From: Acidobacteriota bacterium
Lineage (GTDB): Bacteria > Acidobacteriota > Terriglobia > Terriglobales > Acidobacteriaceae
DNA: 64,000 nucleotides
Reading direction: 5' to 3'
Assembly (NCBI GenBank): GCA_023410055.1
Contig: JAEYQK010000119.1
Coordinates: 1-64,000, forward strand
A model generated the notes under the pieces. That model did not search any database. It was not told where the DNA came from and was given only the letters and a program-made list of their open reading frames with translations. A program made the translations under genes and the position numbers. This document shows, piece by piece, positions 24,494 to 33,132 of the stretch. Every line of letters starts with the position of its first letter. Positions within the stretch are counted from its first letter, which is position 1.

Positions 24494-24808
24494 ATGAACC
24501 GCAACTTCGCTATCCTGGCATTGTTGTTAACGCTCTCCTATGGCGGGTTCTCAGAGGAGAAGAGCCACACTTTTCGGGTGAAGAGCAGCGATACAGCTAT
24601 CGAAATTGCCAAGGCAGCAATCGGGCAAGAATTTGGCAAGCACCACCTGAAGCGATATAAGTGGTTCGAGGCCACCGTTACAGGTGATACATGGAAGGTA
24701 TACGCTCATCCATACAGACGCGACGAAAAACCTCATCACGGCGGTTCGATCGATGTTAATATCTCCGCCCAAGGTGGCACCGTTCTGAACATCGTTTTCG
24801 AGATGTAG
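24494..24808 (+). CDS. Secreted NTF2-fold immunity-like protein
   Basis: The 104-residue protein has a short signal peptide (MNRNFAILALLLTLSYGGFS). The mature part contains DTAIEIAKAAIGQEFGK, VTGDTWKVYAHPY, GGSIDVNIS and GGTVLNIVFEM, following the pattern of the NTF2-fold immunity domain family. Family members have been proposed to protect against toxins, but many are exported orphans of unknown role, and no toxin gene is adjacent. It lies 55 bases downstream of selC. The ATG at 24494 fits the signal peptide. Confidence 0.6.
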   Translation: MNRNFAILALLLTLSYGGFSEEKSHTFRVKSSDTAIEIAKAAIGQEFGKHHLKRYKWFEATVTGDTWKVYAHPYRRDEKPHHGGSIDVNISAQGGTVLNIVFEM

Positions 24809-24862
24809 GAGTATGCGCTTCGGCCGAGTCGCACGGTACTCCTAGGTTCCCCAACTCACGAT

Positions 24863-24893
24863 TGCACAACAGGAACATCACAACAGGAACATA
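24863..24893 (+). repeat. Direct duplication of the ribosome-binding region
   Basis: CACAACAGGAACAT occurs twice in a row (from about 24864 and 24878) just before the ATG at 24894, so the AGGA ribosome site is duplicated. Only the second copy is at working distance. Confidence 0.7.
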
Positions 24894-26369
24894 ATGGCAC
24901 GCTCACTCGCATTTCGCATCGCCGCTATCATCGGCCTCGGGCTCGCAACCCTCTCCACGGTGGCCCGTTGTGACGCCGCTTCGCCAAAGGCCTCAGCTCA
25001 GGCTAGCAAGCCGCACCGCATGATCGTGCTCACCGACATCGGTGCCGAGGTTGACGACAGCGAAAGCATGGTCCGACTGGTTCTCTACTCGAATGAGATA
25101 GACCTTCAGGGCATCGTTGCAACGACGTCCACATGGAAGCGCACCTCCGTCTCGCCGGATCTGATTCGACGAGTGGTCAACGCTTATGCCAAGGTTCAGC
25201 CCAATCTGCTGAAGCACGATCCGAATTATCCTTCAGCCGAATTCCTCAACGGCCTCATCAAGCAAGGCCGGCCTGAGTACGGAATGACGGGTGTCGGCGC
25301 TGGCAAGGACTCCGAAGGCTCCGACTGGATCATCAAGACCCTCGATAGAAACGACGATCGCCCACTCTGGATCAGCGTTTGGGGAGGCGTAAACACGCTC
25401 GCGCAGGCACTCCACAAGCTGCGCTCCACAAGGCCAGCCGCCGAAGTCGACCGCCTCGTAGCGAAGCTCAGGGTCTACACGATCTCCGATCAGGACGACA
25501 GCGGTCCGTGGATCCGCAAGAATTTCCCCAACTTGTTCTACATCGTCACGCCCGGCGGCAACTACGACGCAGCCACATGGACCGGAATTAACACAGCCGT
25601 CCCAGGCATCGACAACACCAGCATCAGCAACAAATGGATCGCAGAAAACATTCAGCAAGGGCACGGCCCTCTCGGTGTTGAGTATCCGGACGTCGCATGG
25701 GGAATGGAGGGCGACACGCCCTCATGGCTCGCGCTGATTCCCAACGGACTGGGAAACCCTGAGCGCCCCAACTGGGGCGGTTGGGGCGGGCGCTACGAAC
25801 TTTGTCAACCCGAGATAGCCGTCACGGATCCACCGAAGATCATCAACGGCATGACCACTCAGGCCGAGACCCGTCCCATCTGGACGAACGCGGTCGACGA
25901 ATACACGCCGCCTGTTCAGGGTGAATACGGTCGCGCAACGAAGGCTGGCGAGAAGTCATTCCGCGATTTCAAAGCAACGCTCTGGCGCTGGAGGGACGAT
26001 TTCCAGAATGATTTCGCTGCGCGCATGGACTGGACCGTCAAGCCCTACGCTGAGGCCAACCATCCTCCAGTCATTGTCCTGGACCAACCGAACGAGATCA
26101 CGGTCCATTCTGGTGAGAGCTTCCAACTCAGTGCTCACGCGACCGACCCGGACGGCGACAGCGTCAGCTACTACTGGTTCCAATACCCCGAGGTGGGAAC
26201 CTACAAGAGCACAATGAAAGTCACCTACATGGAGAACGCCGACCGCGCCGACATGGTCGCGCCGAAGGTGGAGAAGCCCGAGACCATCCACTACATCCTC
26301 AGAGTCACCGACAAGGGAAAACCAGCTTTGTCGCGCTACCAGCGAGTGATCGTCACGGTGAAGCCGTAG
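24894..26369 (+). CDS. Secreted DUF1593 (nucleoside-hydrolase-like) protein
   Basis: A signal peptide (about residues 1-28, ending SPKASAQA) is followed by MIVLTDIGAEVDDSESMVRLVLYSNEIDLQGIVATTS. This is the Asp-rich calcium-site pattern of the nucleoside-hydrolase-like DUF1593 family (Sde182-type, described as cellulose-binding). A C-terminal Ig-like module follows from about residue 385 (HPPVIVLDQPNEITVHSG, FQLSAHATDPDGDSVSYYW). It is probably periplasmic or surface-exposed and active in polysaccharide use. The substrate is unknown. It converges on the GH95 cluster. Confidence 0.82.
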   Translation: MARSLAFRIAAIIGLGLATLSTVARCDAASPKASAQASKPHRMIVLTDIGAEVDDSESMVRLVLYSNEIDLQGIVATTSTWKRTSVSPDLIRRVVNAYAKVQPNLLKHDPNYPSAEFLNGLIKQGRPEYGMTGVGAGKDSEGSDWIIKTLDRNDDRPLWISVWGGVNTLAQALHKLRSTRPAAEVDRLVAKLRVYTISDQDDSGPWIRKNFPNLFYIVTPGGNYDAATWTGINTAVPGIDNTSISNKWIAENIQQGHGPLGVEYPDVAWGMEGDTPSWLALIPNGLGNPERPNWGGWGGRYELCQPEIAVTDPPKIINGMTTQAETRPIWTNAVDEYTPPVQGEYGRATKAGEKSFRDFKATLWRWRDDFQNDFAARMDWTVKPYAEANHPPVIVLDQPNEITVHSGESFQLSAHATDPDGDSVSYYWFQYPEVGTYKSTMKVTYMENADRADMVAPKVEKPETIHYILRVTDKGKPALSRYQRVIVTVKP

Positions 26370-26376
26370 TTCTGGC

Positions 26377-26483
26377 CGTGCGATTTGGCTGGTTTGGCGC
26401 TGGAATCCAACAGCAACGCCGAACTGGAGTTCGGCGCTACTTATTCGCTACCGGACGCCAGCGCTCCCATGCCAGATCGCACG
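26377..26483. repeat. Nested inverted repeat between convergent DUF1593 and GH95 genes
   Basis: CGTGCGATTTGGC (26377-26389) pairs with GCCAGATCGCACG (26471-26483) with one mismatch. Inside lies a half-unit of the GTAGCGCC family (26415-26440, GCCGAACT/AGTTCGGC). Position between two stop codons suggests a two-way transcription barrier, though no T-run is evident. Confidence 0.6.
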
Positions 26484-26497
26484 ACCCATGAAGCACA

Positions 26498-29146
26498 TTA
26501 CGTACGAGCCACCTGTGCGACCCAATCAATCGGGTTATTGTGACCCAGCTTGATGCGGAAGGTCACCGGCTTGTTCTCCGGCAAGTGTACATCGATGTTC
26601 GCTTTGCCAGCCTGAAGCGGAGCAGCCAGAACGTTCGGCGTCGCGGTGATTGCTTCAATTCCGTGCCTCGCCATGAGCGTGACATCCTGCTTGCGGAACG
26701 AAGTCACCTTCAGTTCGACAGTCCTGGTTTCCATGTCCCACTTCAGTTTGTCGACTCTGGCGAACGTGCGCGCAAGCATTCCGTCGATCGAGCCTTTCGT
26801 CAGCGAAGACGGAAGCGCCGGAAGCACTTCGATCACGCCCGGCCGCGAGTACAGCAGCATCTCCATCATGATCGTCGGAATTCCGCCTTGCGCATCTGGC
26901 ATCGGCGCGATGTAGGGATCGTGAGAACACCGGAGCGTCGCGGCTACGTAGCCCTGTTCAAGCAGTTGCCGCAACTCAGTATCGACCATGAAGCTATCTT
27001 TGAGCCGTGCCCCGACCAGCGCGCGATGGCAGCGTCCATGAGCCGCGAGTCTCTCCGGCACACGCCTGCGGTCGGCCATCATCGCTCCCAGAGCAAGCTC
27101 TGGCGTGCGGTCCGGATCGATTTCATCGCCGGGCCAAGCTCCGTACAGATGCGAGATATGCCGATGACTGTAGCGCTCTTCCAACGTCGGCCACGCCCAT
27201 TCCTTCAGCGTTCCGTCGCTTTCGAGCAGGTACGGCGGCAACTTCTCCAGCATCGCCTTCCATTTCGCAACGTTGTCGGCCTCAATGCCCAGAGTCTCAC
27301 ACGCGAAGATCAAATTGCTCAGCACTTCCCTGCAAACCGCGATGTCCATCGCGGCGTTGATCACCAGCATCTTCGACGGATTCAGATTCCCCGGATTGTT
27401 CTCCGGCGAGAACGACGGAACGAAAATGTAATTGCCATCCTTGTCCGTGACCGTAAGGAAATCCTCGTAGAACATCGCCAGCTCTTTGTAGGCCGGCACG
27501 AGGCGTTTACGAAGGAACTCCGTATCTCCGCTCGTCAGGTAGTGATCCCAGAACGGCCGGCAGCACCAGCCACCAGCAGAAAGCCAGTAGGGATGAGGCC
27601 ATATTTCGCCGGTCGAAGCGGCGTTGGAATAGTGGAACACGACGCCCATGCCCTTATCCGGCCACAGCGAATAATGCGTTCCGCGCATGCCGAAAATGTT
27701 CTTCGCGTTCGTGCGGAAGTCCGGCGCCAGGCTTTCCATCCAGTTGAAGTAGGCGTCCATCCCTTCGCGCAAATCGCCTTGTGGACCGGGCGCAATCTGC
27801 AAGTTGATGTTCGCGTTCACCTCGGCGACCATCGTGGGATATTTGCCGCTGGTCAAGATGAACCAGTAGCGTCCCATCTCGAAGATCTTCTCCAGCAACG
27901 CGGGCGAATAATCCTGTCGCGACCTCTGGTCGGCTAGGATCTCTTCGGAAGACATCCCATACTGCGACGCGCCGCCGAAGTCTACCGTGACTCGGTTGAA
28001 TGCCTCAGACTGCACCTTGCGGTGCCGCTCCAGCAGCGCCGTGTAATCCGGCGCAACTTGCTCCAGCCCCGCACGAAGCGCCTCCACCTTGTCCTCGCTG
28101 TAGTCAGCGAACCACTCGATGCGGGTCAGCAACATCACTGACGACGCATCCTCGACGACCAGCGTGCCCTCTTCCATCCGGGCCGAGCCGCCATTGCGAA
28201 CCACGCGAACCACCCCGGCGTAGCCGCTGTTGTCGACCGAGGTATCCAGGCGGCACTTGAAGATCAGCCGCTGTTCGTTGAAGTCCTGCTGATACTCGCT
28301 TTGCCCGCTCTCGCCACCAGGACGCCGCATTCGTCCCGCCGCCTTCTGCAATGCTATTCGCGCATTCACCTTCTGCCCTTTGGGAGCTGTCAGCGATTGC
28401 ACCACAACATTGTCGGGCCGTGAGGTGAACGTCTGACGAGCCCAGTCTCCGCCCTCGTCGCTCCAGTAAACGTTTGCCTCACAGGTTTCAAAATTGACGG
28501 TGCGCAGATAATTGGTCGCCGACTTCGTTTTGGGAAGATCGATCCGCATCAGAAAGGCTGGGACAGTCGCATGCGGCCAGGTGTTCGCCTTGATCGGCCC
28601 TTTCTCCATCTCCTTGAAAGCGAATTCAATCGCTTCCTGATACTTCCCATCCAGAACCATCTGCCGTACTTGCGGAAAAATGTGCCCCACGTTGGGAGCC
28701 TCAAGCGGCCGCTTCCATGGCATCAGCAGGCTTTCATGATGGAAAAGAATCTGTTCCGAGTACGGGTCTCCCGTCACCTCGACATTCATCGGCCCGTTGC
28801 CTGACGTAATGCCCTCGCTGGTCGTGCGCCCGGGCACGAGACTGCAGAATCCTTTGCGCGGCACAACGCCTCGTTTCAACCTCTCCGCCAGCGGCATCGG
28901 CGAAATCCGAACATCGGGTGTCAGCTTCGACTTCGCAAATGCCGGCGCCTTCGGCAAGAACCTGTTCTTCTTTACGCGACCAAGATACTCGGCAGAACGA
29001 TTGTCCTGCGGCGCCGCGCCCGCTTTAGCCGATGGCTTGGGCGTTCGTGAACCGTCTTCACCCGACAGAAGCGGAGGCAACAAATTCGCGGAACCCGCCA
29101 TGCCCACAACAACCGCACTCTTCTTTATGAAATCTCTGCGCTTCAT
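26498..29146 (-). CDS. Tat-exported divergent GH95-like glycoside hydrolase
   Basis: The 882-residue protein starts MKRRDFIKKSAVVVGMAGSA, a twin-arginine signal. The central (alpha/alpha)6 region shares key GH95 segments: NANINLQIA (the N-x-N pair), WPHPYWLSAGGW, VPSFSPENNPGN (catalytic glutamate), HRHISHLYGAWPGDEIDP and MPDAQGGIPTIMMEML (catalytic aspartate). The N-terminal part is unlike ordinary GH95, having SGNGPMNVEVTGDPYSEQI where relatives have an IGNGRLG motif. It probably cleaves alpha-fucosidic or similar linkages. It ends an operon with the gene at 29171 (24-base gap). Confidence 0.78.
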   Translation of the reverse strand: MKRRDFIKKSAVVVGMAGSANLLPPLLSGEDGSRTPKPSAKAGAAPQDNRSAEYLGRVKKNRFLPKAPAFAKSKLTPDVRISPMPLAERLKRGVVPRKGFCSLVPGRTTSEGITSGNGPMNVEVTGDPYSEQILFHHESLLMPWKRPLEAPNVGHIFPQVRQMVLDGKYQEAIEFAFKEMEKGPIKANTWPHATVPAFLMRIDLPKTKSATNYLRTVNFETCEANVYWSDEGGDWARQTFTSRPDNVVVQSLTAPKGQKVNARIALQKAAGRMRRPGGESGQSEYQQDFNEQRLIFKCRLDTSVDNSGYAGVVRVVRNGGSARMEEGTLVVEDASSVMLLTRIEWFADYSEDKVEALRAGLEQVAPDYTALLERHRKVQSEAFNRVTVDFGGASQYGMSSEEILADQRSRQDYSPALLEKIFEMGRYWFILTSGKYPTMVAEVNANINLQIAPGPQGDLREGMDAYFNWMESLAPDFRTNAKNIFGMRGTHYSLWPDKGMGVVFHYSNAASTGEIWPHPYWLSAGGWCCRPFWDHYLTSGDTEFLRKRLVPAYKELAMFYEDFLTVTDKDGNYIFVPSFSPENNPGNLNPSKMLVINAAMDIAVCREVLSNLIFACETLGIEADNVAKWKAMLEKLPPYLLESDGTLKEWAWPTLEERYSHRHISHLYGAWPGDEIDPDRTPELALGAMMADRRRVPERLAAHGRCHRALVGARLKDSFMVDTELRQLLEQGYVAATLRCSHDPYIAPMPDAQGGIPTIMMEMLLYSRPGVIEVLPALPSSLTKGSIDGMLARTFARVDKLKWDMETRTVELKVTSFRKQDVTLMARHGIEAITATPNVLAAPLQAGKANIDVHLPENKPVTFRIKLGHNNPIDWVAQVART

Positions 29147-29170
29147 AATCTCCTCACTTTTCCAGCACTC

Positions 29171-31594
29171 TTATTCGAAGCTAATCACGTATTCGCGCCC
29201 TGACTCTAGACGCACCTGCCACACTCCGTCGGACTCAATCGCCTTAACGGTTCTGCCACTGGCTTGAATTTTCGCGATACGTTGCCCATGCGGTGGGCGC
29301 ACTCTGAACTCACCCGCAACGCCTGGTCTCATTGCCGCCGAAACGGCCTTGCCGTTCTTCCACGACGCATCCACTTCGACATTGCCGTGCGCGCGAAGTC
29401 CGTGGAAACGGCCTTCAGGCCACGCCGAGGGAAGTGCCGGCAGAATTGCGATCACTCCCGAATGGCTCTGCAAAAGCATTTCGGCAATGCCCGAAGCGCC
29501 GCCCAGGTTGGCATCGATCTGGAAATACCGACGGCTGGCGTTCAGCAGACTCTCCGCCGAAGTCGAGAGCAGCGCACGAATATGCTGGTGTGCGTGATCG
29601 CCGTCTTCCAACCTTGCCCACAAGTTGGAATACCAACCTGCGGCCCACCCGCTCCGGCCGGCGCCATTCTGTACCCTGCGCTCGAGCGAAACGCGTGCCG
29701 CCTTGGCCAGTTCAGGCGTTCCGCGAAGCGTGATCTCATCGGCTGGATAGAGCGCGAACAAGTGCGAAACGTGGCTCATGCCTGGCTCGTTTTCGTCGTA
29801 GTCTTGGCTCCACTCCTGTAGCTGACCATGCTTTCCGATCTTGAGATCCGGGATACGCTTGAGAGCGTTCTGGAGTTGCGTGCGGTATTCGGAGTCTGTC
29901 CCCAGAATCTTTGAGGCGTCAATCGTGGCGTGGAACAGACTGTATATGATCTCGTAGTCCATGGTCGCGCCGACCGTCTGCCGGCCGATGCTTCCATCCG
30001 GCATGCGATAGCTGTTCTCAGGAGAATAGGAAGGATTGGTGATCAGGTGGCCTTTGCCGTCGTCAATCATGAAGTCGAGCAGGAATTGCGAGGCTTCCTT
30101 CATGATGGGATAAGCATCTCGCTTCAGGAACGCGCGATCCAATCCATATTGGTAGTGATCCCAATAATGCAGCGCCAACCATGCGCCGCCCATGGGCCAG
30201 ATGCCGTCGTAGCCATAGTCCACTGGCGCCGCGTCTCCCCAGGCATCGATGTTGTGGTGAAATACGAAACCGCGCGCGCCATACATTTCCTTGGCCGTGC
30301 GACGACCGTTATCAAGTGTCATGTTGACCAGGTCAAACAATGGCCCGGTCGTTTCCGGAAGATTGCCGACTTCCGCTGGCCAGTAGTTCATCTGCACGTT
30401 GATGTTTGTCGTGTACTTGCTGTCCCAGGGCGGAGTCATGCTGTCGTTCCATATGCCCTGTAAGTTCGCCGCCATAGTGCCGGGACGGCTGCTGCCCATC
30501 AGCAGATACCGGCCGAACTGAAAGTACAGCGCGGAAAGCCCGGGATCTTCTTTCCCGCTCTTTAGTCGCACCAAACGCTCATCGGTCGGAAGACTCTCAA
30601 CCGACGGATCGCTTGCGGCTAGCGTCAACTCAACACGGCGAAACAGCTTCTCATGGTCAGCCGTATGTGCCGCCTTGAGAGCTGCGAACGGCTTCGTAGC
30701 GCGAGCCATGTACTGCGCGCAAGCAGCGACCGGATCGCCACCACGATAGTTCGTCGCGGCCACAAGCAACAGTGTCACGGCATTGGCTTTCGTTACGATC
30801 AACTCGCTGCCGGAAGCTTCAACCTGACCGCCTTCGTTAACGGCTTTCAGAACTGCCCGAAACTTAACGCCCGTTGGTTCGATCTGAGCGAGTTCGGCTG
30901 CGCGGCGTTCCGGAGTCATCCAAGGCGCTTGCCAGTAGGTTTTATGTGCCTTTGCCTCACCCTGAAGGATGACCTCGTTCGGCGCAGCAACAGTGGTCTC
31001 GCTGTCCTGTTCACGAGTTAACGTCGCATGGAACGACACGAGACCCGGCTTGTCGCAAGAGACGCGAACAACGAGAACCTGATCCGGCACGGATGAGAAT
31101 ACCTCTCGCACGCAGCTCGCTTCACCAACCCTGTAGCTCACGCGCACAATCCCCGTCGCCAGATTCAACTCGCGCCGATAATCGATAGCGTTGTCTTGAC
31201 CCGCAAACTGGATGTTCAAGTCCCCGAGCGGCTGATAGGGCGGTTGACGGTGAGGAATGCCCACCATCTTCTCGTCTTCCAAAGTCTCCGCTTCCTTGGC
31301 CTTGCCTTCGAAGAGCAAGCGCCTGACTTCCGGCAACGCCTTGAACGCCTCGGGATTAATACGGTCGCGCTTCTTGCCATTCCATATCGTGTCTTCGTTC
31401 AGTTGAATGCGCTCTTCTGCGATTCCACCGAAGACCATGCCTCCCAATCGGCCATTGCCGATTGGTAATGCATCGCCCCATTTTTGTGCAGGGTGCTTGT
31501 ACCAGAGCACGGGATCGGCCGCACGATCAGCGGCACAAAGCGGAGCCGCAGCCGCAAGCAAGAAGAGCATTGAACGAAGAAGAGTATTGCGCAT
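29171..31594 (-). CDS. Secreted GH95 family glycoside hydrolase (alpha-L-fucosidase type)
   Basis: From the ATG at 31594 (site AAGGAC) the protein has 807 residues and a signal peptide (MRNTLLRSMLFLLAAAAPLCA). Hallmarks: DALPIGNGRLGGMVFGG, RIQLNEDTIWNGKKRD, TNINVQMNYWPAEVGN, NPSYSPENSYR, SHLFALYPADEIT and IDANLGGASGIAEMLLQS. The glutamate, aspartate and N-x-N pair needed for inverting hydrolysis in GH95 are all present. The family removes alpha-1,2-fucose or alpha-galactose from plant or host glycans. Co-transcribed with a second GH95-like enzyme and an esterase, it suggests use of fucosylated, acylated plant polysaccharide. Confidence 0.92.
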   Translation of the reverse strand: MRNTLLRSMLFLLAAAAPLCAADRAADPVLWYKHPAQKWGDALPIGNGRLGGMVFGGIAEERIQLNEDTIWNGKKRDRINPEAFKALPEVRRLLFEGKAKEAETLEDEKMVGIPHRQPPYQPLGDLNIQFAGQDNAIDYRRELNLATGIVRVSYRVGEASCVREVFSSVPDQVLVVRVSCDKPGLVSFHATLTREQDSETTVAAPNEVILQGEAKAHKTYWQAPWMTPERRAAELAQIEPTGVKFRAVLKAVNEGGQVEASGSELIVTKANAVTLLLVAATNYRGGDPVAACAQYMARATKPFAALKAAHTADHEKLFRRVELTLAASDPSVESLPTDERLVRLKSGKEDPGLSALYFQFGRYLLMGSSRPGTMAANLQGIWNDSMTPPWDSKYTTNINVQMNYWPAEVGNLPETTGPLFDLVNMTLDNGRRTAKEMYGARGFVFHHNIDAWGDAAPVDYGYDGIWPMGGAWLALHYWDHYQYGLDRAFLKRDAYPIMKEASQFLLDFMIDDGKGHLITNPSYSPENSYRMPDGSIGRQTVGATMDYEIIYSLFHATIDASKILGTDSEYRTQLQNALKRIPDLKIGKHGQLQEWSQDYDENEPGMSHVSHLFALYPADEITLRGTPELAKAARVSLERRVQNGAGRSGWAAGWYSNLWARLEDGDHAHQHIRALLSTSAESLLNASRRYFQIDANLGGASGIAEMLLQSHSGVIAILPALPSAWPEGRFHGLRAHGNVEVDASWKNGKAVSAAMRPGVAGEFRVRPPHGQRIAKIQASGRTVKAIESDGVWQVRLESGREYVISFE

Positions 31595-31604
31595 GAGGTC
31601 CTTT

Positions 31605-31639
31605 CTGACTGGTGGTTCGGACCACCGAACCACCATCAG
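31605..31639. other. Perfect 11-base hairpin between esterase and GH95 genes
   Basis: TGGTGGTTCGG (31610-31620), loop ACCA and CCGAACCACCA (31625-31635) form a perfect stem, extended by CTGA/TCAG with one mismatch on each side. It lies in the short gap between two operon genes and ends ten bases before the GH95 start, where it could stabilise or modulate the downstream message. No T-run follows. Confidence 0.6.
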
Positions 31640-31652
31640 CTACACAGTTCGG

Positions 31653-32909
31653 CTAAAACAATTGCGGGGCGAATTCAATCAGGTAGTTCCGCCAGTTGAA
31701 CCAGCTATGAGCTCCGGGCGTCTCTTTGAAAACCGGCTGGAAGCCATGTCTCTTAAGGACATCAACCGTGCTTCTCGTGTTGACGATCAATCCGTCGTCA
31801 ACGCCCGTCGCCAGCCAGAGAAGCCGTAGATCTTTCTTCAACTTGGCGTCGTCGAGATTAACCTTATGCGCCGATTCCCACTCGTCCATCGGAGAAGGAG
31901 CCGGAGCGGCGGATGTCTGGGCACCCGAAGCGGGGCCGCGTCGCCCTAGAGTCGCGCCCGAACTGAACACTCCTACCTGCGAGAACAGATCGAGATGGAG
32001 AAATGCGATATCCAGCGTCTGGAAGCCGCCCATCGAGAGTCCAGCAATAGCGCGGTGCTTACGGTCGTTGATCGTGCGGTAGTGGCTCTCAACATAAGGC
32101 ATGATGTCGGTCATGAATTCGTCGGTAAACGGATTCGTCTTCGGAGCGCCGGGGCCCAGTCCGGGAATTCCAGGCTGTCCGGGTTGATGGCCAGCGGGCA
32201 TTACGACGATCATGGGCTTCGCCTTGTTGTCGGCGATCAGATTGTCAAGAATGAAACCGGCACGGCCCACTGACGTCCACGCGTCGTCCGTATCCATCGC
32301 GCCGTGCAGCAGATAGAACACCGGATACTTCTTGTTGCTAGCCTCATACCCGGCCGGCGTGTAGACATGCATGCGCCGGGTAGTCTTCAGAACTTTGGAA
32401 TAGTAGTAGACTTCGGCAACGGCGCCATGCGGCACATCGCGGGTATCCATGAGTGGCGATCCGGAAACGGTGAACATGTTCCACACACTGGCATTCGATT
32501 CCGACATGCGAGTGTTGACCGGATCGAGAACGCGCACACCGTCAACCTTGAACGCATATCGATAAGCACCTGGCGGCAAGGGACCGAAACTCCCTTCCCA
32601 AATGCCTTCGGCATTCTTGGTGAAGACGACGCCGCCCTGCGGCATCTTCGTCCCCACCGGAACGGCCGACGTGGTTGAACCGGCGAGTGGGCCAGGACCA
32701 CCGCCAGATAGCATCACACCAATATCGTTATCCTCAAGCGCAACATTCTGGGCATTCGGCGCGAGTACGCGGAACGTGACGGTTCCGTCTGTGGAGACTT
32801 CGGGAGAAACCACTCTGGGCCCGCCCCTGCCTGTCATTTGAGAAAGTGCAACTGACGAAAAAGCCATGGCCGCAAGAACGACCATGGTCAGCGTGCGCGC
32901 ACGGTTCAT
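31653..32909 (-). CDS. Secreted CE1-type esterase with N-terminal carbohydrate-binding-like domain
   Basis: The signal peptide is MNRARTLTMVVLAAMAFSSV. Residues about 35-150 form an Ig/CBM48-like domain (VTFRVLAPNAQNVALEDN, GSFGPLPPGAYRYAFKVDG). Residues about 165-415 form an esterase-D-type alpha/beta hydrolase: YPVFYLLHGAMDTDDAW, IVVMPAGHQ, AIAGLSMGGFQTLD with nucleophile serine, and GAHSWFNWRNYL with the catalytic histidine. Such enzymes remove feruloyl or acetyl groups from hemicellulose. It is the first gene of the GH95 operon, downstream of a LacI-type operator. Confidence 0.88.
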   Translation of the reverse strand: MNRARTLTMVVLAAMAFSSVALSQMTGRGGPRVVSPEVSTDGTVTFRVLAPNAQNVALEDNDIGVMLSGGGPGPLAGSTTSAVPVGTKMPQGGVVFTKNAEGIWEGSFGPLPPGAYRYAFKVDGVRVLDPVNTRMSESNASVWNMFTVSGSPLMDTRDVPHGAVAEVYYYSKVLKTTRRMHVYTPAGYEASNKKYPVFYLLHGAMDTDDAWTSVGRAGFILDNLIADNKAKPMIVVMPAGHQPGQPGIPGLGPGAPKTNPFTDEFMTDIMPYVESHYRTINDRKHRAIAGLSMGGFQTLDIAFLHLDLFSQVGVFSSGATLGRRGPASGAQTSAAPAPSPMDEWESAHKVNLDDAKLKKDLRLLWLATGVDDGLIVNTRSTVDVLKRHGFQPVFKETPGAHSWFNWRNYLIEFAPQLF

Positions 32910-33052
32910 GTTGAAGTCCTTTCACTGGCGGGACCACCGCCCCGGACGGGCACAGGAATCCCGCCCGTTCAAGCCAGAGTAACCGATAACCGTGAGGCTA
33001 TGTTCGCGGAAGGCAGTTGTCAAGCAGTGTTGCGCGACGGAATTGCACCATA

Positions 33053-33066
33053 AGTAATCGATTACT
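33053..33066. promoter_or_regulatory. LacI/GalR-family-type operator
   Basis: AGTAATCGATTACT is a perfect 14-base palindrome with the central CG and flanking AA/TT spacing typical of LacI-family operators (G-AA-CG-TT-C pattern). It lies in the divergent gap between the esterase/GH95 operon (starts 32909) and the glycerate kinase gene (starts 33133), so it could repress either. No LacI-type gene is in the window. Confidence 0.5.
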
Positions 33067-33132
33067 ACATCATTCGTTGGTGGTTTCTGATCATCGAGTT
33101 GCGATCACCGTCGTTGGCCTATAATCCTGCTC

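Noticed and set aside
26540..27937. 465-residue frame antisense to the GH95-like gene
   Set aside because: Arg/His-rich shadow frame without domain pattern.
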